Assembly: GCA_021199275.1 (NCBI GenBank)
Contig: JAJQIJ010000001.1
Span: 26,373-90,372 of the forward strand
Direction of reading: 5' to 3'
DNA: 64,000 nt
Source of the DNA: Clostridiales bacterium
GTDB taxonomy: Bacteria; Bacillota; Clostridia; Oscillospirales; Acutalibacteraceae
Below the pieces are notes generated by a model. That model saw only the letters and a list, made by a program, of their open reading frames with translations, had not been told where the DNA came from and did no database searches. A program made the position numbers and the translations under genes. Each line of letters opens with the position of its first letter. Position 1 is the stretch's first letter. Below are positions 17,518 through 25,700 of this stretch, one piece after another.

Positions 17518-19341
17518 ATGTCGGATAAAGAAAAAGACCTTGAACAGGGGCAGGAAACGGCAGAAACTGCCGAAAAAGGCCAAAAAAAAGCTGACTCTGT
17601 AAAGGAATCAAAAAAAGTCAAAAAGGCGAAAGTAAAAAAGGAAGCTGCGGAAGACGATTTGTTTACTGGCGGCTCCATTTCGGGTAAAGAAAAGAAAAAG
17701 AAGCCCAAAGCCGCGTTAAAGAAAAAGCAAAAAACACCTGAACAGCTTGCAAAAAGCAAGGCGCGCCGGGCAAAGATTTTTTCTAAAAGAAATGTTAAAA
17801 TTTTCAAGTCTGTCACAGCGGCCGTTATAGTTATTGCAATACTTTTTGCATATGTTGCAACCGGCACGGTGCGCAAGGGCTTTGTGCATTCAACCCTGCA
17901 ATGGACTACTTATTTAACCGGCGTTACCATTGAAAGCGAAGACGGCGAAAAAATGAAGGTCCCGGTTTCAACATATAATTATTATTTCGCTATGACTTAT
18001 AATAATTTGCAGTCAACCCAGTCTACATATGAATCATATGGGCTTGACCTTGAAACATATGGGCTTGACGTTGATTTTGACACTGCGCTTTCAAAACAAA
18101 CCACAACCAATGACGACGGCGACGAAGTAACCTGGGCCGAATATTTGAAAGAGGAAGTTATTGAATCAATTCAATACACATATTCCTATTATATGGAAGC
18201 GGTTAAGGAAAACGGCGGCGAGGAGCCTGAAATAACCGAAGACCAGCAGACAGAGCTTGACGAAACGCTGGACGAATATAAAGAAACCGCCAACAGCTAC
18301 GGCTATACTCTTTCCGGCTATCTTGTTCAGGCAATGGGCGCCGGTGTAACTGAAAATGTTTTCCGCCGTGAAGCAACGCGTTCATATATAGCCGAAAATT
18401 ATGAAGAGGAATATTCCGAATCAACGGAAGACACCGAATATACAGACGAAGACATAGAAGCCTATAAAGACGAAAATGAAGACGAATTTCTGCGTGTTTC
18501 AGTGAAAATATTTGAAGCTGACACGGAAGACGACGCCAAGGCGTTTCTTGACGCGCTCCAAGACGACGGCTCTAATTTTGCCGAGCTTTGCGGCGAATAT
18601 TCGTCAGACGACTTTTATAAAACATATTATACTGAAGAGGAAGGCTCTTACACATATCTTTACATGACAAAGTCAAACTTTGAATCTCTTGGCTTTGCCA
18701 TAGCCGCCGCAGACGAAGATGACGAAGATTCTTACCCGGGGCTTGACTGGCTGTTCAGCGAAGACCGCCAGGCGGGCGACGCAAAGCAATATTCAACAAC
18801 TGTTGTTTATGTTATTTCACCGGCAGAGTTCAGTGAAATGAAAGCCGTAAATGTGCGCCACATACTTATTACCCCTGAAACAGACGACGACGCTGATGCG
18901 GTTGACGCCACAGACGAACAGTGGGCAGCGGCTTACGAAAGCGCAGAGTCCATTTTGGAAGAATTTAACTCTTCAGACAAAACTTCAGACAGCTTTGCCG
19001 AACTTGCGGAAGAATACAGCGAAGACACCGAATCCACTTCGTCAGGCTCAAGCGGCCTTTCCGGCGGGCTTTATGAAGATATTACGCCGGGCGAAATGAT
19101 TGACACATTCAATTACTGGTGCTTCAGCGGGCATGAAGCAGGCGACACGGGCATTGTTAAGACATCATACGGCTACCATATTATGTATTTTGACAGCGAA
19201 TCAGACACCGAAGTCTGGAAAATAGAAGCGCAGTCTGCGCTTGAAAGCACGGCTGAAACAGCGGTTGAAGATTCGTACACAGCTACTGTAAGCTGGTTTG
19301 GTTCCCGCTATTTTGAAATTGACACAGATATAGACTATTAA
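17518..19341 (+). CDS. Membrane-anchored PrsA/SurA-like peptidyl-prolyl isomerase, copy 2
   Basis: Second foldase of 607 aa with the architecture of its upstream neighbour. A Lys-rich cytoplasmic N-terminus (1-97) is followed by one transmembrane helix near 98-118 (SVTAAVIVIAILFAYVA) and an acidic extracellular region. A diverged parvulin-like segment (VSVKIFEADTEDDAKAF through FAELCGEYSSDD) precedes an intact PpiC domain near 440-565: VRHILITPE, FAELAEEYSED, GSSGLSGGLYEDI and VKTSYGYHIMYF. The two copies share these blocks closely, so they look like a tandem duplication followed by divergence. Start at 17518 behind GAGGGAAG. A strong terminator follows. Confidence 0.85.
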   Translation: MSDKEKDLEQGQETAETAEKGQKKADSVKESKKVKKAKVKKEAAEDDLFTGGSISGKEKKKKPKAALKKKQKTPEQLAKSKARRAKIFSKRNVKIFKSVTAAVIVIAILFAYVATGTVRKGFVHSTLQWTTYLTGVTIESEDGEKMKVPVSTYNYYFAMTYNNLQSTQSTYESYGLDLETYGLDVDFDTALSKQTTTNDDGDEVTWAEYLKEEVIESIQYTYSYYMEAVKENGGEEPEITEDQQTELDETLDEYKETANSYGYTLSGYLVQAMGAGVTENVFRREATRSYIAENYEEEYSESTEDTEYTDEDIEAYKDENEDEFLRVSVKIFEADTEDDAKAFLDALQDDGSNFAELCGEYSSDDFYKTYYTEEEGSYTYLYMTKSNFESLGFAIAAADEDDEDSYPGLDWLFSEDRQAGDAKQYSTTVVYVISPAEFSEMKAVNVRHILITPETDDDADAVDATDEQWAAAYESAESILEEFNSSDKTSDSFAELAEEYSEDTESTSSGSSGLSGGLYEDITPGEMIDTFNYWCFSGHEAGDTGIVKTSYGYHIMYFDSESDTEVWKIEAQSALESTAETAVEDSYTATVSWFGSRYFEIDTDIDY

Positions 19342-19348
19342 TCAAAAT

Positions 19349-19379
19349 CGGGGGCTGTTTTACGGCCCCCTTTTTATTT
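19349..19379 (+). terminator. Rho-independent terminator after the foldase pair
   Basis: GGGGGC pairs with GCCCCC, followed by TTTTTATTT. Confidence 0.88.
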
Positions 19380-19415
19380 AAAATTTTCTTTACAGCAGTG
19401 TGGGGGGGTGAAGCC

Positions 19416-19655
19416 GTGGCGTCTAATATTGACATAGAACGAATGAAAGAAAATATATCACGCCTTACGGCTGCGCTTGAAGACGTTAATTTTGAATGCC
19501 AGCGCTTGGAAATAATTAATTCAAACCTTGATTTGCAGCTAAAGGAAGTTAACCGTGAGCTAAACAGAAACATAGCTGTATTGCAGGCGCTTGAAGATGA
19601 AAATGAAAGTTTAAAAAAACAGCTTGCACAGCTGAAAGAAAAAAATAACGGGTGA
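19416..19655 (+). CDS. Small coiled-coil protein of unknown function
   Basis: A 79-aa protein that I do not recognise. From residue 7 to the end it is a near-continuous heptad pattern (RLTAALEDVNFECQRLEIIN, VNRELNRNIAVLQALEDE), predicting an alpha-helical coiled coil with no membrane segment. I start at GTG 19416, about 6 nt after GGGGGGGTGA; the track's start at 19398 would place the ribosome site inside the gene. The end overlaps the start region of the fumarase beta subunit, so the two are probably translated together and may act together. Confidence 0.7.
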   Translation: MASNIDIERMKENISRLTAALEDVNFECQRLEIINSNLDLQLKEVNRELNRNIAVLQALEDENESLKKQLAQLKEKNNG

Positions 19656-19660
19656 AAGCT

Positions 19661-20191
19661 TTGGAATACAGCGTCAATTCATCAGAACTGAAAAACTATA
19701 TAACAAATTTTCGTGCAGGAGACCGTGTTTTCCTTTCCGGCAGGGTGTACACGTCAAGAGACGCGGCGCACAAACGCATTTGCAATGCTATTGAAAATAA
19801 TCAGCCGCTGCCTTACGACTTAAACGGCGCGGTGATTTATTATGCCGGCCCAACCCCTGCGCCGGGCAATTTGGCTGTCGGCGCATGCGGCCCCACCACT
19901 TCCGGCAGAATGGACAGTTACACGCCCCGCCTGCTTGATTTGGGCGTTATAGCCACTATAGGCAAGGGCGAAAGAAACGCCGCCGTAATTGATTCAATAG
20001 TAAAAAACGGGGCTGTTTATCTTTGCGCAATAGGCGGCGCGGGCGCGCTTGCTGCTAAATGTATAAAATCATGCCGTGTTATTGCTTATGAAGATTTGGG
20101 CTGCGAGTCTGTAAAAGAGCTGCAATTTGAAAATTTCCCGCTGACTGTTGCGATTGACAGCACAGGCGGCAATATTTTTGACAGGAAATAA
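19661..20191 (+). CDS. Class I fumarate hydratase beta subunit (C-terminal domain type)
   Basis: Matches the beta subunit (FumA C-terminal/TtdB type) of iron-sulfur fumarases and tartrate dehydratases, which with an alpha subunit interconvert fumarate and malate. Conserved blocks include AGDRVFLSGRVYTSRDAAHK, YYAGPTP, GPTTSGRMDSYTPRLLDLG (about 81-99), TIGKG and YLCAIGGAGAL. Length 176 aa is normal. I prefer TTG 19661, 6 nt after GGGTG; GTG 19652 is the alternative. The alpha subunit, normally the adjacent upstream gene and carrier of the 4Fe-4S cysteines, is not in this window. Either alpha is elsewhere or this subunit has another role with the coiled-coil protein. Confidence 0.85.
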   Translation: MEYSVNSSELKNYITNFRAGDRVFLSGRVYTSRDAAHKRICNAIENNQPLPYDLNGAVIYYAGPTPAPGNLAVGACGPTTSGRMDSYTPRLLDLGVIATIGKGERNAAVIDSIVKNGAVYLCAIGGAGALAAKCIKSCRVIAYEDLGCESVKELQFENFPLTVAIDSTGGNIFDRK

Positions 20192-20251
20192 CTTTTGCCA
20201 TTTTACCAAGTCAAAAGTCCACGCTGAACTTTCCAAACTTATTGAAACTGA

Positions 20252-20288
20252 AAAAGCCCTGCGGCTCGTAAGAGCCGCAGGGCTTTAA
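20252..20288. terminator. Strong terminator after the fumarase subunit
   Basis: A perfect 15-bp stem, AAAGCCCTGCGGCTC/GAGCCGCAGGGCTTT, with loop GTAA. The stem supplies U-tracts on both strands, so it could serve both directions. Confidence 0.85.
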
Positions 20289-20309
20289 TAATGCAAAAGT
20301 TTATTTTTA

Positions 20310-20420
20310 CTTAGGCGGAATGTTGCCCGCCTCGTAAAGCTTCGGGGTCCGACTTTTAATCAGCGGCGAGTACAATTTCCCGCCGGAGGGGCGGCAGCGG
20401 CTGTCACCCCGCGTTGAATC
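20310..20420 (+). repeat. Dispersed intergenic element, copy A
   Basis: About 110 nt that can be aligned by eye with 58165-58265. Shared blocks in order are ACTTAG, AATGT-CCC-GCCTC, TTTTA-TCAGCGG, TACAATTTCC and GGCAGCGGCTGTC. Both copies are in the plus orientation, both are noncoding, and both lie beside terminators. Function unknown; it could be a small structured RNA or a miniature repeat. No coding potential or terminal inverted repeats are evident. Confidence 0.6.
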
Positions 20421-20466
20421 ACGGCAAGCCGTTATTGCACAGCGTCAGCCGGCCGGAAATTCAGCC

Positions 20467-21180
20467 TTACTCAGAGTCGCTGCTGTCTGTTTGCAGCGAG
20501 CTGATTATGTCTGAAATGCTCTTTTGATTGAGCTGTGACACCTTGTTGTATTGAACTGTTTCATCGTCTTCGATTTCAGTTCCGTTTTCTTCAATCAATG
20601 TAAGCTTTAACGCGTCGCCGGAAATTGAATATTTGTAAGTTACTTCCTGCCCGGTCAGCGTGTTGATAAGAGTCAGCGTGTTGGGCGTTGCCGTGTATTG
20701 GCCTGAAAAGTTATATGATGAAATATAGGAATCATATGTGCCGTCTTCATTAAATACATATGCTGACAGCCCGGGCGCAGAATCGCTTTCCCAGTTGCCA
20801 ACCAAGTCTGCCTTGCTGTTTTTAATTACGCTGGCGGTATATGTAAACGGGTTATCCTGCGTTTTTATGGCAATGCCGCCGAAAACAGCCGCAAATAAAA
20901 CCACAACAGCAGCCACGGCAATAATTATTGCCTTTTGCACTTTAGTCAGCTTTAAGCGCTTTTTCGGGGGCTTTTCAGCTGCTTTGGCGCCGGGGTCTGT
21001 GCTTTTTGCAGCTGCTTCGCCGCTATTTTTGGCTTCGCTTATATCGTTTTCAATGTCTTCATCAATGCTTTTAGCAATGTCTTCGTCAATTTCGCTTTGA
21101 GTCATGTTTCTTTGTTTAGTGCTTTTGATGATTTCATCAATAGTTTTGTCGATGTCGTTAAGATTATCGTGTTTGTCCAT
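20467..21180 (-). CDS. Single-pass membrane protein with small beta-rich extracellular domain
   Basis: Protein of 237 aa. Residues 1-75 are a charged, probably cytoplasmic region. One transmembrane helix lies near 80-108 (AIIIAVAAVVVLFAAVFGGI). The extracellular C-terminal domain (about 125-215) reads LVGNWESDSAPGLSAYVFNE then DGTYDSYIS, and resembles the lipocalin-like domain of small Gram-positive secreted proteins (DUF5640-like, from memory). The ATG overlaps the stop of the PRPP synthetase gene by one base (TAATG), so the two are translationally coupled; a functional link is unproven. Confidence 0.6.
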   Translation of the reverse strand: MDKHDNLNDIDKTIDEIIKSTKQRNMTQSEIDEDIAKSIDEDIENDISEAKNSGEAAAKSTDPGAKAAEKPPKKRLKLTKVQKAIIIAVAAVVVLFAAVFGGIAIKTQDNPFTYTASVIKNSKADLVGNWESDSAPGLSAYVFNEDGTYDSYISSYNFSGQYTATPNTLTLINTLTGQEVTYKYSISGDALKLTLIEENGTEIEDDETVQYNKVSQLNQKSISDIISSLQTDSSDSE

Positions 21181-22355
21181 TAATCTTTCAGTCCATTCTT
21201 TCTTAAAATTATATCAATTTTCTCAGACGGGTCAAGCAGTGAGCTTACCGAGAGATCATGATTAAGTGTATCAAGGAAATATGCTATGAACTTTGAAAGC
21301 TCAACAGAACAATACCATTCCCTTGAAAGCAGCTCGGGCGTTTGGTAAATACCGTTTGTGGTAAACACCTTTTCAAACAGGCCGTCTTTATATGCCTTGT
21401 CAAATATTTCAAGCCCGTTGCAGAAAAGCCCGAACGCAGTGCAGACAAAAATTCTTGCGGCGCCCAGAGCCTTGAGCTTGTTTGCCACTTCAAGCATTGA
21501 TTCGCCCGAAGAAATCATGTCGTCAACAATTATAATGTCTTTGCCTTTGACTGAATCGCCCAGATACTGGTGTTCAACAATGGGGTTTCTGCCGTCTACT
21601 ACTTTAGTATAATCACGGCGCTTATAAAACATTCCCAATTTTACGCCCAGCGATGTTGCAAAAAATATGCACCTGTGCATTGCGCCCTCGTCAGGCGATA
21701 TAATCATAAGATGCTCCGGGTCAACCTTAAGGTCTGACACGTTGTTTACAATTGCTTTAATCATTTGGTAAGCCGGCATAACGTTTTCAAATGATTTGTG
21801 CGGAATTGAATTTTGCACCCTTTGGTCATGCGCGTCAAACGTTATAATGTTTTCAACGCCAAGCTGCACAAGCTCCTGCAAAGCCATTGCGCAGTCAAGC
21901 GACTCACGGCTGGCACGCTTGTGCTGCCTGCCCTCATAAAGCATTGGCATAATAACGGAAATTCTTTTTGCTTTTGACGACGCGGCTGAAATAACGCGCT
22001 TTAAGTCTGCAAAATGGTCGTCAGGCGACTTGGGCACTTCCATGCCGTACATTTTATATGTAACGCTGTGGTTAAAGCAGTCTGTTAAAATATATAAATC
22101 ATAGCCCCTTACGGAATTGTTTATAACAGCCTTGCTTTCGCCGCTGCCGAAACGCGGGTTTGAAATGTCAATAATATAGTTTTCACGCTGGTAGCCGTAA
22201 AAAGCTATGGTGCCATGGTGTTCTATTGCCTGCTCTTTGCGCCATTTGACAATATAGTCGTTTACTTTTTTCGCCATGGTTTCACACCCGGGCATAGCTA
22301 TAATCCCGAGCGGGCCGTAAGGAATTGATTCCACATATTGAGTTAATCTTGGCAT
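21180..22355 (-). CDS. prs: Ribose-phosphate pyrophosphokinase, long form
   Basis: Makes PRPP from ribose-5-phosphate and ATP, the precursor for purines, pyrimidines, histidine, tryptophan and NAD. At 391 aa it is longer than the classical enzyme (about 315). Recognisable parts are MPMLYEGRQHKRASRESL (flexible loop/ATP region), ITFDAHDQ, ISPDEGAMHR, the KRRDYTKVV loop, and the PRPP-binding IIIVDDMISSGESM near 275-288. Extra length lies at both ends (N-terminal PYGPLGIIAMPGCETMAKKV and a C-terminal helical tail). Start ATG 22355 behind AGAAAGG. It is preceded by a leader of about 270 nt with a short ORF and hairpins. I take it as a functional but divergent class. Confidence 0.88.
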   Translation of the reverse strand: MPRLTQYVESIPYGPLGIIAMPGCETMAKKVNDYIVKWRKEQAIEHHGTIAFYGYQRENYIIDISNPRFGSGESKAVINNSVRGYDLYILTDCFNHSVTYKMYGMEVPKSPDDHFADLKRVISAASSKAKRISVIMPMLYEGRQHKRASRESLDCAMALQELVQLGVENIITFDAHDQRVQNSIPHKSFENVMPAYQMIKAIVNNVSDLKVDPEHLMIISPDEGAMHRCIFFATSLGVKLGMFYKRRDYTKVVDGRNPIVEHQYLGDSVKGKDIIIVDDMISSGESMLEVANKLKALGAARIFVCTAFGLFCNGLEIFDKAYKDGLFEKVFTTNGIYQTPELLSREWYCSVELSKFIAYFLDTLNHDLSVSSLLDPSEKIDIILRKNGLKD

Positions 22356-22396
22356 TTTAAAAGCCTTTCTGCCCAGTTATTAATTTTTAAATTTTC

Positions 22397-22439
22397 GCCT
22401 GCGGGCACAGGCAAAAACCAATAAATTATCTGCCTGTGC
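22397..22439 (-). promoter_or_regulatory. Mutually exclusive hairpins in the prs leader
   Basis: Reading the minus strand, GCACAGGCA (22439-22431) is the perfect complement of TGCCTGTGC (22413-22405). The GCCTG inside that second arm can instead pair with CAGGC at 22401-22397. The two hairpins cannot coexist. No U-run follows, so the output would not be ordinary intrinsic termination. Confidence 0.45.
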
Positions 22440-22440
22440 T

Positions 22441-22467
22441 TCAGTGATGACTTGAAATTTTAAACAT
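22441..22467 (-). CDS. Possible leader peptide MFKISSHH upstream of prs
   Basis: An 8-codon ORF with GAAAGGTG just upstream of its ATG, ending in two His codons and TGA. The stop lies one base before the first arm of a 9-bp hairpin. The layout recalls amino-acid attenuators, and PRPP is the histidine precursor. A short ORF can arise by chance, and two His codons are few compared with classical his leaders. Confidence 0.35.
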   Translation of the reverse strand: MFKISSHH

Positions 22468-22631
22468 ACAGCACCTTTCTCTTGTTTAAATTAACCGGCG
22501 CCGAGCCGTAAGCAGAGTGTGTTTTGAATTGGCTGATTTGCCTTTGCTCTGCGTTAAAAAGCCTTGAAATGCCGTAAGAAAAACGCGGTGTAATTACTTG
22601 CGGCAAAGCGCTTTGCCCCAGTCATAATGGT

Positions 22632-22661
22632 ATTTTACAACATTAGCCCCTTATTTGTAAA
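22632..22661 (-). promoter_or_regulatory. Sigma-A-like promoter of prs
   Basis: TTTACA, 18-nt spacer, TAAAAT on the minus strand, about 270 nt upstream of the prs ATG. Confidence 0.5.
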
Positions 22662-22760
22662 CACTTAATTTTACTTTTTACTGAATTGTAATTATTTTTC
22701 ATAATAATACACAAAAATTATTTAAATTTCAGTTAAAAAATATATCTTTTATTATTTCAG

Positions 22761-25700
22761 TTAAAAAACATATCTTCTATTTAATTGCCAAAAGCTCTGG
22801 TTTCGGTTTTTTTTGCGCATATAAATGTAAACGCCGCCCAAAGCTATGGCCGCCGCTGTCGAAAGCGCCGCGCCAGCCGCTGCGCCGCGCGGTGTATATT
22901 TAAATTTAACGGTGTGTTCACCGGGCTTGAGCATTATTCCCAGCTGGCATGAGCCTATTTCAAAGGTTTCAGCCTTTTCACCGTCAACATAAACGCTCCA
23001 GCCCTCGTCATAGGGAATAGATGTGTATAAAACGCAGTTTTCCACGGCGGTCAGAGTGCCTTCAATTGAGGTGTTTGAATAATCTGTAATGCTTAAAGCA
23101 CCGCTCAAAAGTGAGGCATAGCCCAGTTCAAAAACAGCTTGATTTAAGGTGTAGGCATAAATTGTAAAGCTGCCGGAACTTTCACAGTCAGCGCAGTTAA
23201 GCGAAATTACCGCCTGTTCGCCCGCGGCAAAATAGCCCAAATCAAGTATATAAGGCGTGTCAAGCTGCTGGTTTATTTCACCCTGCGGCGTTGCCACGGA
23301 AATGCTTGAAACGTCAGACGAAGTCAGGTAAATATACATTTCCCCGTCGCTTACGGCAGTCAGCGTGATTTCACCGGCTGCGGAATATTCATAGTCAGCA
23401 TAAAACCAATATGTGCCGTTTTCAGACACTTCGTCTCCGCTGGCGTCTGTGTAGCAGCTTTCTGTATATTCAACATTGCTGAACACGCCCGAATAGCCCG
23501 ATGCAAGCGCAAAAAAGTCTGACTGTATTTCAAACGGGTTTCCCTCTTCTGTAACCCAGTTGAGAATAGATGAATTTGCGCAAAATGCAATCGGCATATA
23601 ATAGTCGTTTTGATATACCACGGCAGAGCCGCTTTCGCTTTCATAACACCTGGTGTAAAGCTCGGTTGACGGGCGCGAATCTTCGCCGTTGTAAATCAGA
23701 TATTTAATGTTGTACATCATGTTATACACCGGCGTTTGGGTGTTATATGTGTAGCTGTTTATTCTGTTGCCATACATGCCAAGGCTGTATTGCAGCCCCG
23801 AATAAGCTTCATATGCCATTGATGAAAATGTGCTCATGCCGCTGTAGCCGTAAAGACAGGGGTCCATTCTGGTGTTTAGCGAACATAATTCCATTCTGTA
23901 AAACGATTCGTCATTTTCTTCAACATAATTAACGGCTTCGGTATATGTGTCGTAATTTTCAGTGTATGCGGTGTAGCTTTGGTTAAAATCAAACGCGCCG
24001 GTGTCTGCAATAATGACTTCGCAAAAAGCCAGCGCGCACACAAGCAGCCCCGACACCGCCCTTTGCACCTTGCCGCGTTTTATTATAAAGAGCACCGCAG
24101 CCCAGCAAATTATAAAAGCAAGCGACACCCAAATGGTTTCGTCTGTCATTTTTTCTGTTGCAAGTTCCTGAGACACGGCAATTACGGCTATCCACCCCAT
24201 GGCCACAAGCCCTATTTCCTTTATGCTTACAGCCTTTATGTTTACAATTGCCTTGAATGCAATTATAAGCAAAATAAACGAATACATATATGAAAAACGG
24301 TAAGGCAGGTCATTTGGGAAATGGAAAGCATGCCAAATGAAATTTGCAATGTTGCAGTTAAAGCATACAAAGAAAAACACCAAAAGTCCGATATAGGCAA
24401 ATTTTTCTCTTAGCTTTATATTTTTATTTATTACAAAAAGCGGCAGCGCAATTAAGGCTAAAATTGAACAATAGACATTTGGCAAAACATCATTTCCGCT
24501 GGAACGTATAGTGGTTTCAAGCGCGGCAAAATGACTTTCAATGAAGTCCAAAGCCGAAAAATAGCTTGACACATAAGACGGAAAGCTGTCAGATGTGGCG
24601 CTGCAGCCTGAAAGGATATATACAACCGGCAGCAGCACAAATGCGCACAGCACGCCCGCCAGCAGCGACGAAAGCGCAAATCTTATGCCGCTTGACAAAA
24701 AGCGGCTGCTTTTTAGCCTGCGCCAAAAAGAAAGCTTTTCTTTTTGCAAGGCCTTTCTTTTTGTAATGGCAAAATCGCCGGCAATAAGAAAATATGCAAG
24801 AAAATAAAGAATGCAGAAAATGCACATCATGTAACCCATGTAATAGTTTGAAATAAACATAATTATAAGAGTTACGGTGTATAAAACGCATTTTTTTTCA
24901 TTAATTATTTTTTCAATTCCAAGCGCGGCAAACGGCAGCAGAAACATGGCGTCAAGCCACATTATGTTCCAAAAATATGCCAGAAAATAAGCCGAAAACG
25001 CATAAAAAACGCCGAAAGCGGCGCTCAGCGGCGAATGCTTGCCCTGACTTGCTTTTAAATAATAGCTGAAAGAGCCGGCAGACAGCATGCATTTCACCAG
25101 CACAAGAAATGAAATGGCATATGGCATTTGTTCCCTGTCAAAAAGGAAAATCAGCGCGGTAAGCGGGCTTGAAAGATAGTTGAAATAATTGCCCAAAAAG
25201 CTTGAGCCGCCGCCGGAAGTCCAGCTGTAAAAAAAGCTTTCGCCGCCTGTAACCCTGTCATAAAGCTCTACAAAAAGCGGGCCGTACTGGTGGTATAAGT
25301 CCATGCGCAGCACCGTGGTGTCTCCAAACGGAAACACGCTGAACACAAGATATATGAAAAGCATGGCGCACGCAGCAATTAAAACAGACAAAATTACAAA
25401 CCTGTTTTTGTAAAATATAGCATAGCTTTTGCCGCCGTTATAAACAGCGGCGTCTTTCAAAGATTCAAAAATGAAAACCTTAGAAACGGCATAGTTTATT
25501 ATGAACACCATAAGAAAGGCAAGCAGCCAGGCGGTGAAATCATAAAGCCCCAGCTTGCTGCAAAACACAACTCTCATGGCTTCATATATTAACAAATGAA
25601 TTCCGGCGTTTAGCACGCTTAATATTATTTGCCTTGGCAGCGTGCTGACTGAATGCCGGGCGAACACATAAAATTTTTGCAGCAAAAACAAAACTATTTC

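Larger units (their letters stand above)
22356..22760. other. prs leader and spacer to yfhO
   Basis: About 400 nt. It holds the leftward prs promoter (22632-22661), an 8-codon leader ORF (22441-22467) and hairpins at 22397-22439. Bases 22662-22760 are AT-rich and show nothing further; no terminator is obvious for the yfhO-like gene, which also runs leftward into this region. Confidence 0.55.
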
